Assembly: GCA_016938235.1 (NCBI GenBank)
Contig: JAFGVA010000092.1
Span: forward strand, 1-44,857
DNA from: Bacteroidales bacterium
GTDB taxonomy: Bacteria > Bacteroidota > Bacteroidia > Bacteroidales > UBA10428
Direction: 5' to 3'
Length of the DNA: 44,857 nucleotides
The notes beneath the pieces were generated by a model that was not told the origin of the DNA, made no database searches, and saw only the letters and a program-made list of their open reading frames with translations. Position 1 is the first letter of the stretch. Every line of letters starts with the position of its first letter. Made by a program: the position numbers and the translations under genes. Below, in pieces: positions 1 through 8,227 of this stretch.

Positions 1-83
1 ATAAAACATCTTCCAAAATAAAGCTTGTCAAAGAACTTGTTTATTGATAGTTATTAACTATTTTTCACTAACTAAACGACATT

Positions 84-125
84 GAATGTAGAATGTAGAA
101 TTGAGAATTGTGAATTGTGAATATT
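84..125. repeat. short heptad-phased repeat array (6 units)
   Basis: Six consecutive 7-bp words in unbroken phase: GAATGTA twice, GAATTGA, GAATTGT twice, then GAATATT. The first three bases (GAA) are constant and the last four drift. The array lies 3' of the minus-strand methyltransferase stop codon (162-164), with a hairpin between them. It belongs with the arrays at 15331-15470 and 41382-41409. Seen directly; function unknown. Confidence 0.8.
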
Positions 126-156
126 TGGTCGAAGTTTGCAACTTCGACCATTTTTT
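126..156 (+). terminator. intrinsic terminator for a gene left of the window
   Basis: Perfect 11-bp stem (TGGTCGAAGTT / AACTTCGACCA) with a 3-nt loop, followed by six T on the plus strand. It would end a plus-strand transcript entering from outside the window. On the minus strand the sequence after the hairpin is only AAATATT, so it is a weaker terminator for the methyltransferase at 162, though the stem could still protect that mRNA's end. Confidence 0.75.
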
Positions 157-161
157 ATTGG

Positions 162-986
162 TTAACTTTTTGTGCCAGAAAACACCATATACTGCCTTTT
201 CTTCCTTAACAGCCTGACATTCATTATCACATTAATTTTAAAGAAAACAAAAAGTAAGGATTTACTAATGAAGTTTAGTCCTTCTTTACCAGCCCAGAAA
301 CTACTAACATTTTTATAACCCTTAATAACCGAATCAGTTATATCATCTTCTTCTTCAAGCTTAAGATCAACATTACTGAAAGCTTTATCGTATTCTTCCT
401 TAGACCAGTGATGAAACTGCATTTTGTTTTTCCACGACTTTGTAGCTACAGTTTTTGAATTTTTCCTCAAAATATCAGCAATAACAAAATGACCTCCCGG
501 CTTGAGCACTCGTTGTACTTGTTTTAAGAATTCCTGCTTATCGGGATAATGAAAGGCACTCTCAATATTTACCAGGCAATCGACCGAGTTGCTTTCAATA
601 TTTGCCAGACTCTGGGCATTATCAACTAAAAATTCAATATTATTCGTTGGTAATTTCGATTTCAGATTATTGGCAATTTCAATGTTATCGCTATTTAAAT
701 CAATACCAATAGTTTTACCCGGTGTAAACACTGTGTGTATGTAAAGAGCCTGCACACCATTTCCACATCCAACCTCAAGAACTTTTTTATCTTTTAAATC
801 GGGGAGTTTTGAAATGCAATAATCTGTTAGGTTTTCCTGTGCTTTAATAAAATCGTCGTCGTAGTTTTTAAACATGGGATAATGGAGCATGCGATATTCT
901 CCATTAAGCGACTTAAGCGCAGAATTCATAGTCCGGTAGTAGTTTTTAGTAGACGTACCGGCTTTTACTAGTGTTTTGTTTGCCAT
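162..986 (-). CDS. class I SAM-dependent methyltransferase
   Basis: A 274-residue soluble protein with a Rossmann methyltransferase core. Motif I (VLEVGCGNG) is near residues 69-77, the acidic SAM ribose-binding residue is in GIDLNS near 96, and the post-motif III strand (LKPGGHFVIADIL) is near 162-174. This is the layout of small-molecule C/O-methyltransferases of the UbiE/sterol type. The region after about residue 180 (QFHHWSKEEYD) is a substrate cap that I cannot assign. There is no signal peptide or membrane span. It starts at ATG 986 and is followed downstream by a hairpin and a heptad array. The 53-residue ORF at 1067-1228 lies just upstream on the same strand and may be co-transcribed. 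Substrate unknown; the fold is secure. Confidence 0.85.
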   Translation of the reverse strand: MANKTLVKAGTSTKNYYRTMNSALKSLNGEYRMLHYPMFKNYDDDFIKAQENLTDYCISKLPDLKDKKVLEVGCGNGVQALYIHTVFTPGKTIGIDLNSDNIEIANNLKSKLPTNNIEFLVDNAQSLANIESNSVDCLVNIESAFHYPDKQEFLKQVQRVLKPGGHFVIADILRKNSKTVATKSWKNKMQFHHWSKEEYDKAFSNVDLKLEEEDDITDSVIKGYKNVSSFWAGKEGLNFISKSLLFVFFKINVIMNVRLLRKKRQYMVFSGTKS

Positions 987-1066
987 AAAATAGTTTTAAA
1001 GCCATTCTTACCTCTAAAACATCAGTTTAAAGCAAAAATGGAAGCAGCTAAAGTATATAAAAGAAT

Positions 1067-1228
1067 TTAATCTTTCCAATTTACTTCTACCATTTCATCA
1101 CCAATCTTTGTACTGGCAATGTTAGCAAGGTTTATCAGCTCTTGTTTACAGCAATCAACCGATTTATTTTTGTTGAGTCTGAATTTAAGTTCATCGGCAA
1201 GTTCCGCAACCGTAATTTGTTTCTTCAT
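1067..1228 (-). CDS. small protein of unknown function, 53 aa
   Basis: A 53-codon ORF from ATG (1226-1228) to TAA (1067-1069). It begins MKKQITVAELADELKF, has a CC pair near residues 26-27 and ends VEVNWKD. The composition is that of a small folded helical protein (charged, no low-complexity runs). It fills an otherwise empty gap between the oligopeptidase and the methyltransferase on the same strand. I do not recognise the family. The adjacent cysteines could bind metal or form a disulfide, but that is a guess. Coding status is inferred from composition, start codon and position. Confidence 0.6.
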   Translation of the reverse strand: MKKQITVAELADELKFRLNKNKSVDCCKQELINLANIASTKIGDEMVEVNWKD

Positions 1229-1301
1229 AATGATTTGTTTTAAATATCAATTTACGAAGGTTTGGAGCAAAAATCAATTAAAAAGTATCTTTTAAAACAA
1301 T

Positions 1302-1330
1302 AAAAAGGCAACAAAACATGCTGCCTTTTT
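1302..1330 (-). terminator. intrinsic terminator after the S9A oligopeptidase gene
   Basis: Arms AAAAAGGCA (1302-1310) and TGCCTTTTT (1322-1330) form a perfect 9-bp stem with an 11-nt loop. On the minus strand the stem ends in a run of T. It lies about 20 nt beyond the stop codon of the gene at 1351. Confidence 0.8.
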
Positions 1331-1350
1331 CAAAACTATATTTTCCTAAT

Positions 1351-3477
1351 TTACTTCTTGATTCCCACCAACCTTAAAATAAAAGCATATTCCAAAGCCA
1401 CCTCTTTGTATTGTTCAAATCTGCCGGAGGCACCACCATGGCCTGCTTCCATGTTTGTATTTAAGAGAAGTAGATTATCATCGGTTTTCATCTCACGAAG
1501 TTTGGCAACCCATTTGGCAGGTTCCCAGTATTGCACTTGTGAATCGTGATATCCGGCTGTAACCAGCATATTCGGGTAATCCTGAGCAACTACATTGTCA
1601 TAAGGCGAATAAGACAAAATATAGTCGTAGTATTCCTTATCATTAGGGTTGCCCCATTCATCGTATTCACCGGTTGTAAGCGGAATACTTTCATCGAGCA
1701 TGGTTGTTACAACATCAACAAAGGGAACAGCTGCAACTACTCCTTTGTATAATTCAGGATTCATATTTACAATGGCTCCCATCAGTAAACCACCGGCACT
1801 GCCCCCCATGGCGAAAAGTTTATCAGGCTTAGTGTACTTATTATCAATCAGGTATTTAGAGCAATCTATATAATCGTTAAATGTGTTTTTCTTGTTAAGC
1901 ATCTTGCCGTCTTCGTACCACTGGCGACCCAAGACCTGTCCGCCACGAATATGCGCGATAGCAAAAATAAACCCCCTGTCAAGCAAACTCAGCCTGGTAG
2001 AACTAAAATAAGGATCAATGGTATGCCCGTAGGAACCATATGCATACAACAATAAAGGTGCACTACCATCTGTTTTTGTTCCTTTTTTGTAAACTAATGA
2101 AATTGGAACTTCAACGCCATCACGCACTGTAGCATATAAACGTTCACTTTTATATTCCGAAGGTTCATATCCGCCAACAACCTCCTGGCGCTTCAGTAAA
2201 TTAAACTCCTTCGTATCCATCGTGTAATCATAAGTAGAGGTTGGTGTGGTTAATGAGCTGTAGCCTATTCGTAAAACATTGGTATCAAACTCCGGATTTA
2301 CCGATACCCAGGCAGTAAAGGCATCTTCGCCAAACTCAATATAGAAGTCTTCTTTCGTTTTGTTATTTATAATTCTTATTTTATTGATTCCCTTTATGCG
2401 TTCTTCAAGTACCAGGTAATTTTTAAATGCTGTTGAAGATTCAAGAAACACATCTGTTCGGTGAGGAATGACCTCTGTCCAGTTTTCTTTTGTCGTTTTA
2501 TCCTCAGGAGTTTCCATTAGCCTGAAATTCTTAGCATTAAGGTTTGTGCGTATATAAAACTTATTTTCAAAATGGCCTATACTATATTCGAGCTCCTTCT
2601 CGCGAGGCTGAAATACTTTAAATTCACCTGTAGGATTATCGGCTTTTAAAATCCTGTATTCGTCAGAAAGCCTTGCTGAAGAACCAATGACAATATATTC
2701 TTTCGAGCGGGTTTTATACACATAACTGTTAAAGGTTTCATCCTCTTCCTGGTAAACTAAAACAGGTTCACCGTTTTGTCCGAGCGAATACCTGAATACC
2801 TGGTAAGGCCTTAAAGTCTGTTCGTCTTTTACTGAAAAGAAAACTGTTTTATTATCGCCTGCCCATGTAGCATTACCGGTTGTGTTTTCAATTTTTTCTT
2901 CCAGAATTTTTCCGGTTTCAAGGTCTTTGAAATATACCGTATAAATCCTTCGGCTTAAGGTATCCACTCCAAATGCAACTTTTTTGTTGTCGGGACTAAC
3001 GGTATAACCAGCCACCTGATAATAGGTATAATCTTTTGCCATCTCATTCACATTCAGAATTATCTCTTCATCAGCTTCTAAAGTTCCTTTCTTACGACAA
3101 TAAATAGGATACTCTCCTCCTTCTTCGTAGCGAGTATAATAAAAATAGCCGTTGTCTCTGTATGGAACAGACATGTCGGTCTGCTTTATTCGCCCCACAA
3201 TTTCGTCATACAAATTCTCTCTGAAATCCTTTACATCAGAAAGCATTGCCTCTGTATAATCATTCTCAGCATTTAAATAGGCTTCAACTTTTTCTGCACC
3301 CCGTTCATTTAACCAATAATAATTATCAATTCGGGTATCTCCGTGTATTGTAAGTTCTTTTGCTATCTTTTCTGCTACCGGTGGTTTTATCATTACTTTG
3401 TTTTCTTTACAACTGATTATCAATATTGGAATAAAAAACAAAAATAGTTTTGTTGCGGTACATTTCGAAGTTTTCAT
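1351..3477 (-). CDS. ptrB: S9A oligopeptidase B-type serine peptidase, predicted lipoprotein
   Basis: 708 residues, the usual length for oligopeptidase B / prolyl oligopeptidase family S9A. The N-terminal part (about 30-430) is the seven-bladed propeller that gates the active site and the C-terminal part (about 440-708) the alpha/beta-hydrolase. The nucleophile is Ser in GGSAGG (about 558), the acid is Asp in YHDSQ (about 644) and the base is His in EAGHGG (about 680), so the triad is intact. The family cleaves short peptides, often after basic residues. Unlike cytoplasmic E. coli PtrB, this protein has a signal peptide with a lipobox (IISC, Cys23), so it is probably an envelope lipoprotein. 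It is monocistronic, with a good terminator downstream and the solute-binding lipoprotein divergent upstream. Exact specificity is not readable from sequence. Confidence 0.9.
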   Translation of the reverse strand: MKTSKCTATKLFLFFIPILIISCKENKVMIKPPVAEKIAKELTIHGDTRIDNYYWLNERGAEKVEAYLNAENDYTEAMLSDVKDFRENLYDEIVGRIKQTDMSVPYRDNGYFYYTRYEEGGEYPIYCRKKGTLEADEEIILNVNEMAKDYTYYQVAGYTVSPDNKKVAFGVDTLSRRIYTVYFKDLETGKILEEKIENTTGNATWAGDNKTVFFSVKDEQTLRPYQVFRYSLGQNGEPVLVYQEEDETFNSYVYKTRSKEYIVIGSSARLSDEYRILKADNPTGEFKVFQPREKELEYSIGHFENKFYIRTNLNAKNFRLMETPEDKTTKENWTEVIPHRTDVFLESSTAFKNYLVLEERIKGINKIRIINNKTKEDFYIEFGEDAFTAWVSVNPEFDTNVLRIGYSSLTTPTSTYDYTMDTKEFNLLKRQEVVGGYEPSEYKSERLYATVRDGVEVPISLVYKKGTKTDGSAPLLLYAYGSYGHTIDPYFSSTRLSLLDRGFIFAIAHIRGGQVLGRQWYEDGKMLNKKNTFNDYIDCSKYLIDNKYTKPDKLFAMGGSAGGLLMGAIVNMNPELYKGVVAAVPFVDVVTTMLDESIPLTTGEYDEWGNPNDKEYYDYILSYSPYDNVVAQDYPNMLVTAGYHDSQVQYWEPAKWVAKLREMKTDDNLLLLNTNMEAGHGGASGRFEQYKEVALEYAFILRLVGIKK

Positions 3478-3582
3478 GGTTAATGTATTTAGTTTTTTAA
3501 CAAAATTGGGAACTGTATGTTTACGGATAACAAGAAATCTGCAATTGTAAAAAACAATAAGCTTTTCTTAAAACACAATAAC

Positions 3583-3597
3583 GTAGCTGCCAGCTAC
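3583..3597. promoter_or_regulatory. inverted repeat in the divergent intergenic region
   Basis: GTAGCTG-C-CAGCTAC, a perfect 7-bp inverted repeat with a one-base centre, lies about 46 nt before the start codon at 3644. No T-run follows on either strand, so it is not a terminator. It could be an operator for the signalling cluster or a hairpin in its 5' leader. Confidence 0.4.
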
Positions 3598-3643
3598 ATC
3601 AAATTGCCACATTTTTACTAATTTAATATAAAAAACAGAAAAA

Positions 3644-4462
3644 ATGGGTAACAAACTGATGATAATACAATTTGCACTTTTGATTCTTATTGCTTGTAAG
3701 CACAATGAAAAAGAATTGAAATCAGATTCGACCGAGCTTACAGATGCAAAAAAAGTTGAAGAAAAACTTATTCGGCTTGCTACTGCAGCAGATAGCACTA
3801 CCCCTTCGTTTAAGCAGGGTTTAGTTTTATATTCTGAAATATTCAGAAGACTTGGGTATAAATTTCAAGGAGAATGTTTTCCTACCGAAAGAGCCTTATT
3901 GCTTGTCAATAATGGCACATATGATGGTGAAGGTGGAAGAATTGTTGAAATTGATACGGCAAAATATCCTAATCTTGTTAAGGTTAACGAATCTATTTTT
4001 GATGTAAGCCTGGCTGCCTATAGCATGAATAAAGATCTGAATATTACAGGCTGGAATTCATTTAAAAAATACCCCAATCTCCTGATTGGAATAGTAAACG
4101 GAAGCATTGAATCGGAGGTAGAAATATCCGAACATGTTGACAACAATAGGATTATCCTTGCAAACAATACCGAACAGGGATTTAAAATGCTGGCAGCAAA
4201 CCGAATTGATGTTTTTATTGATGTTAATGAATATATTATGTTTTTCATGCAAATCCATCCTGAGTATAAAGAAATGGGAATAGTTAATTCCGGAATTATT
4301 AAAACATACAATGCCTATCCCTATGTTAATAAAAAGTACTCAGACCTTGTTCCGAAGATTGACTCAGTATTAAAAGAATTAAAGAATTCAGGTGAATATA
4401 AACAGCTGCTTACACAAAGTTTCGCACTCTCCTTGAAAAATTCAGAAACTAAAACACATTAG
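3644..4462 (+). CDS. extracellular solute-binding lipoprotein (SBP_bac_3-like)
   Basis: 272 residues. A short lipoprotein signal peptide ends at LLILIAC (Cys18). The rest has the two-lobed layout of family 3 periplasmic binding proteins: an N-lobe with an RLGYKFQGECFPTERAL segment around 65-85, a cross-over region with SIFDVSLAAY near 115-125, and a C-lobe ending in a VPKIDSVLKELKNSGEY helix typical of the family. The stop codon lies 1 nt before the start of the histidine kinase at 4464, so the two are almost certainly translated together. With no ABC permease nearby, I infer that it presents a ligand to the kinase or acts as a detached sensor rather than importing solute. Ligand unknown. Confidence 0.75.
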   Translation: MGNKLMIIQFALLILIACKHNEKELKSDSTELTDAKKVEEKLIRLATAADSTTPSFKQGLVLYSEIFRRLGYKFQGECFPTERALLLVNNGTYDGEGGRIVEIDTAKYPNLVKVNESIFDVSLAAYSMNKDLNITGWNSFKKYPNLLIGIVNGSIESEVEISEHVDNNRIILANNTEQGFKMLAANRIDVFIDVNEYIMFFMQIHPEYKEMGIVNSGIIKTYNAYPYVNKKYSDLVPKIDSVLKELKNSGEYKQLLTQSFALSLKNSETKTH

Positions 4463-4463
4463 A

Positions 4464-6239
4464 ATGAAATTCAGATTTGGCCGATTATCTGGTAAGTTGA
4501 TAAAAAACGTTTTATTCCTGAATTTATTTCTAATAATTCTGGTGACACTTGTTCAGGTTATGTATACCTATGCAAAGGCTAAAAAATCAATTAGCTCAAC
4601 AATGCAACATATCGAAACAAGCTATTTACCCGCAATATCGAACGGATTGTTTAAAGTAGACGTTGAACAGCTGAATTTACTGTTGGAAGGAATATTGCGT
4701 ATTAACAATATTGAACATGCAATTGTTACAGAAACTTCGGGACAAAATATTTTCTTTCTTGAAAAAGGACAGATTCTCAGCAAAAATGGAATAGAAAGAA
4801 CATTCCCAATCATATACAATGTAAATAACAACTCAATAAGCTTAGGTGAACTTAAGGTATTCGCAGGATATTCCGGCATAACGAAACAGATAATAAAAGA
4901 CATGAGTTTCCTCTTAACTATGCTCATTATGGTTGCTTTCGTTTTATCAATTTTAATGTTTGTTGTTTTTCAAAACCTGGTTTCGCGGCATATCTCTTTT
5001 TTGGCAAAATATACCTCATCAATAAAACTAACTCCCGATGAACCTATTCTAAAACTAAACAGAAAGTCAAATAAAATCCCCGATGAGCTGGATAAACTTG
5101 TAAGAGCTATTAACAGAATGAAGGCCAGAATACACAGAGGAATACAAGAAAGAGATATAGCAAGTGCTGCCCTGGTAAAGAGCGAATCTCAACTTTCGCT
5201 TATTGTTAATCATGTTAGCGATCTGCTAGCTTTGTTTAAAATTGAAGAAAACACATTAATCTTCGAAACTGTAAATTCAAATTTTATCAGCTCATTTCAA
5301 AAACAGGGGTTAAAAATATCGAAAGAAAATATTTTAGGTAAACGACTAAGGAGTATTTCTGAAATTGTTTTACAATTGTCTGAAGAAAACAGAAAAACAT
5401 TAATAGAACACTCTTTAAATTCTGCAAAAACAAAAGAAAAATCGGCGTTTGAATTTGAACAAAGTTTTCCAAAAGCCACAATACATTTGGCAAACCTAAT
5501 TACCCCTATTATTGACAGCGCCGGGAAATGCACCCATATTTTATATGTAGGCCGCGATATTACAGAGAAAAAACTATTCGACAAAAAGATGTTAAACGCC
5601 ATAATAACTACTGAAGAGAAAGAGAAAAGTAAGTTTGCCAAAGAAATACATGATGGGCTTGGACCAATCTTATCAACAGCCAAACTTTATACTCAATCGC
5701 TTAAAGATGAGGAGGACAGTGAGGAACGAAAAAAAATATTAACCCGGATTTTTTCAACCTTAGAAGAAGCCTTGCTCAGTATTAAGGAAATTTCAAATAA
5801 TCTTAGCCCTCATATTTTAAGAAATTTCGGACTGGTAAGAGCCTTAAGCACATTTATTGATAAAGTTTGTCAGCATCAAACCATAGATATTTCGCTAAAT
5901 GCCGATTTTAACAAAAGGTTTGACGATACAATTGAATCAACATTTTACAGGGTAATAACCGAATTAATAAACAATACCTTAAAACATGCAAAAGCAAGCA
6001 GTATAAGTATCAGTATCACCATGAAAAAAAGTAAAATATCCCTTGAATATTCCGATAACGGTATAGGATTCGATTTTAATGAAGTAGTCAGCCGGAATAA
6101 AGGATTTGGATTAATAAATATACAAAACAGGTTTAATACGCTAAACGGCAAGATAATTTTTAATTCTAAACCCGATAAAGGCATGACTGTTGAGGCATAC
6201 CTGCCTGTTATTCAGGATAAAGCAATTGAACCATCCTAA
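4464..6239 (+). CDS. membrane sensor histidine kinase, NarX/LiaS-type (HisKA_3)
   Basis: 591 residues. Membrane spans lie near 13-35 and 150-172 around a periplasmic domain of about 115 residues. A HAMP-like linker (about 173-228) and a PAS-like domain (about 235-375, ending DITEKK) follow. Then come the HisKA_3 dimerisation domain with phospho-acceptor His in KEIHDGLGP (about 396) and a HATPase domain with N-box ELINNTLKHAK (about 499), DNGIGFD and GFGLINIQNR. All catalytic boxes are intact. HisKA_3 kinases pair with NarL/FixJ regulators, and one follows at 6283, 43 nt downstream. It starts 1 nt after the binding-protein gene, so the periplasmic part probably senses that lipoprotein or its ligand. 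Confidence 0.92.
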   Translation: MKFRFGRLSGKLIKNVLFLNLFLIILVTLVQVMYTYAKAKKSISSTMQHIETSYLPAISNGLFKVDVEQLNLLLEGILRINNIEHAIVTETSGQNIFFLEKGQILSKNGIERTFPIIYNVNNNSISLGELKVFAGYSGITKQIIKDMSFLLTMLIMVAFVLSILMFVVFQNLVSRHISFLAKYTSSIKLTPDEPILKLNRKSNKIPDELDKLVRAINRMKARIHRGIQERDIASAALVKSESQLSLIVNHVSDLLALFKIEENTLIFETVNSNFISSFQKQGLKISKENILGKRLRSISEIVLQLSEENRKTLIEHSLNSAKTKEKSAFEFEQSFPKATIHLANLITPIIDSAGKCTHILYVGRDITEKKLFDKKMLNAIITTEEKEKSKFAKEIHDGLGPILSTAKLYTQSLKDEEDSEERKKILTRIFSTLEEALLSIKEISNNLSPHILRNFGLVRALSTFIDKVCQHQTIDISLNADFNKRFDDTIESTFYRVITELINNTLKHAKASSISISITMKKSKISLEYSDNGIGFDFNEVVSRNKGFGLINIQNRFNTLNGKIIFNSKPDKGMTVEAYLPVIQDKAIEPS

Positions 6240-6282
6240 AACAGATTTATTTTATATATTTAGATTTATGTAAATTTCTAGC

Positions 6283-6945
6283 ATGAGTGAAGGAAACATA
6301 AATATTATTATTGCCGACGATCATAAAATGTTTCGCGATGGAATCAGCTATGTGCTGGAAAAAATTAAAGGAGTAAAAGTTATTGGCGAAGCATCAACTG
6401 GCGAAGATGTATTAAACCTTCTGAAAACAATGAAACCTGACATTATACTAATGGATATTTCTATGCCGGTACTTGATGGAATACAAGCAACAAAAAAGAT
6501 AACTGCAGAATATCCCGAACTAAAAGTTATTGCCCTTTCTATGTTTGGTGATCAGGATTATTATTATAAAATGATTCAATCCGGTGCAAAGGGTTTTTTA
6601 CTTAAGGAATCGGGAAAAGATGAACTCGAACAAGCCATTTTCAGCGTTTCAAGAGGCGAAAACTATTTTTCTCAAGAACTGCTACGGAAAATAATCTTTA
6701 ATATGGGGCAAACAAAATATATTGCTCAAGATGAAGCCAGCAACATTATTAAATTAACTTCAAGGGAACTAGATGTTCTCAAATTAACATGCCGGGGCCT
6801 GTCGAATCAGGAAATATCTGACAAACTCTTTATCAGCACCAAAACTGTCGAAGGGCATAAAACAAGTCTTCTGAATAAAACAAACACCCGAAATACTGCC
6901 AGTCTGATAGTCTTTGCAATAAAGAACAAACTCGTTGACCTCTAA
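6283..6945 (+). CDS. NarL/FixJ (LuxR-type HTH) response regulator
   Basis: 220 residues. The receiver domain (about 5-125) has the acidic pair DD near 12-13, phospho-acceptor Asp58 in LMDISMP, Ser in IALSMF and Lys in FLLKES. The C-terminal LuxR/GerE helix-turn-helix (about 157-215) starts at LTSRELDVLKL and contains the SNQEISDKLFISTKTVEGH recognition segment. It is the expected partner of the HisKA_3 kinase directly upstream and would bind DNA as a phosphorylated dimer. The 144-bp gap after it holds several inverted repeats, which are candidate binding sites for this protein. Target genes are inferred, not shown. Confidence 0.93.
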   Translation: MSEGNINIIIADDHKMFRDGISYVLEKIKGVKVIGEASTGEDVLNLLKTMKPDIILMDISMPVLDGIQATKKITAEYPELKVIALSMFGDQDYYYKMIQSGAKGFLLKESGKDELEQAIFSVSRGENYFSQELLRKIIFNMGQTKYIAQDEASNIIKLTSRELDVLKLTCRGLSNQEISDKLFISTKTVEGHKTSLLNKTNTRNTASLIVFAIKNKLVDL

Positions 6946-6972
6946 CCTACCGCAAGCATTTCATAGAAATAC

Positions 6973-7087
6973 TCAAGGGAATTCCCTTGATTTCAGGTAA
7001 GGGTAGTAAGACTGAATTAGGGTAAAACCCCTTCTTACCTCAGCATGAAAAAGGCGTAACATTGAATATAACTTTAAAAATTCAATG
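6973..7087. promoter_or_regulatory. palindrome-rich control region before the MCP gene
   Basis: Three inverted repeats lie in about 115 bp. TCAAGGGAATTCCCTTGA (6973-6990) is a perfect 18-bp palindrome. AGGTAAG (6995-7001) pairs with CTTACCT (7034-7040), with a small GGGT-AAA-ACCC hairpin inside at 7020-7030. CATTGAAT (7060-7067) pairs with ATTCAATG (7080-7087), just before the ATG at 7090. A promoter-like TAACTTTA (7069-7076, one mismatch to TAnnTTTG) sits in the last spacer. No T-run follows any of them, so operator or leader-hairpin roles fit better than termination. Confidence 0.55.
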
Positions 7088-7089
7088 CT

Positions 7090-8214
7090 ATGAACAAAGT
7101 ATTTTTGCAATTATTAATTACCCTTTTAGTAGGTATCCCTGTAACAATAATTATTTTAAGATTACTTCTGAAGAAATCAATGCTTTTTACAATTGGTGTA
7201 TTATGGAGTATTAATCTTCTGTTTATTATTGTAAACACAAAACTAACTACAATCTACAATGAGGCTTATCCTCAATATCTATCTCTGCCAATTGGTGCTA
7301 TAGTATCAATCATCCTGGTATACGTAATGTATAAAATAGTGCGAGGTCCCCTCGATAGCGCTTTAGGAAATCTTGAAAAACTCTCTGAAGGAAAGTTGAA
7401 TATCAATGTGGATGGTAAGTTTGAAAATCGTCAGGACGAGCTTGGAATTCTGGCACGTTCCATAAAAAAACTATCCAGCAATCTTAACGAAGTAGTAATG
7501 AGCATCTCATCAGGTGCAAGTATAATAAATGACTTGGGTTTTCAATTAGCTGAATCAAGCGAAAGTTTATCATCCTCAGCAAATCAACAGGCATCATCTG
7601 TTGAGGAAATCTCTGCTTCAATGGAAGAAATGGTTTCTACTATAGAAAATAATAGCAGCAATTCTATTCAAACAGAAAAAATTGCCTTTTCGGCAAACGA
7701 AAAAGTGAAAATCGGAAACGAAAGTGCTCACAATGCACTTAAATCAATGACACAGATAGCTGAAAAAATTAAAATAGTAAATGATATTGCTTTTCAAACT
7801 AATCTTTTAGCACTAAATGCAGCAGTAGAAGCAGCTCGTGCCGGAGAATATGGAAAGGGATTTGCAGTAGTTGCTGCTGAAGTGCGCCGCTTAGCCGAAA
7901 GAAGCAAGGAAGCAGCCAAACAGATAGAGGAAGTTTCGAGCAAGGGTGCTGCAATATCTGCAAAAGCCGGCGAAGAACTTAATGAAATAATTCCTCTTAT
8001 GGGTAAAACAACAGGCCTTATCCAGGAAATTACATCGGCAAGCCAGGAACAAAGTACTGGAGCAAATCAGATTAACGCTTCTATCCAGGAAATAAATGGT
8101 TTAACACAGCAAAATGCCTCAAAAGCTGAAGAGATTGCAAGCAACGCCGAAGAACTTAAGAACTATTCAAACAAACTAATGGAACTTATTAAGTATTTCG
8201 ATTTATCAGCATAA
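7090..8214 (+). CDS. methyl-accepting chemotaxis-type protein without a periplasmic sensor domain
   Basis: 374 residues. Three hydrophobic segments (about 4-26, 32-52, 64-84) have almost no extracytoplasmic loop, so this MCP has no room for a ligand-binding domain. A HAMP-like region (about 85-140, with [10 protein letters not shown]) leads into a long MCP coiled coil (about 150-370). The conserved hairpin tip is intact near 235-255 ([19 protein letters not shown]). It probably receives its input from the membrane or from a partner protein. A receiver-only protein follows 13 nt downstream, and a kinase/regulator pair lies upstream across a palindrome-rich gap. No CheA, CheW, CheR or CheB is encoded in this window. 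Whether it drives taxis or another output is unknown. Confidence 0.88.
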   Translation: MNKVFLQLLITLLVGIPVTIIILRLLLKKSMLFTIGVLWSINLLFIIVNTKLTTIYNEAYPQYLSLPIGAIVSIILVYVMYKIVRGPLDSALGNLEKLSEGKLNINVDGKFENRQDELGILARSIKKLSSNLNEVVMSISSGASIINDLGFQLAESSESLSSSANQQASSVEEISASMEEMVSTIENNSSNSIQTEKIAFSANEKVKIGNESAHNALKSMTQIAEKIKIVNDIAFQTNLLALNAAVEAARAGEYGKGFAVVAAEVRRLAERSKEAAKQIEEVSSKGAAISAKAGEELNEIIPLMGKTTGLIQEITSASQEQSTGANQINASIQEINGLTQQNASKAEEIASNAEELKNYSNKLMELIKYFDLSA

Positions 8215-8227
8215 ATCACGCATAGAA

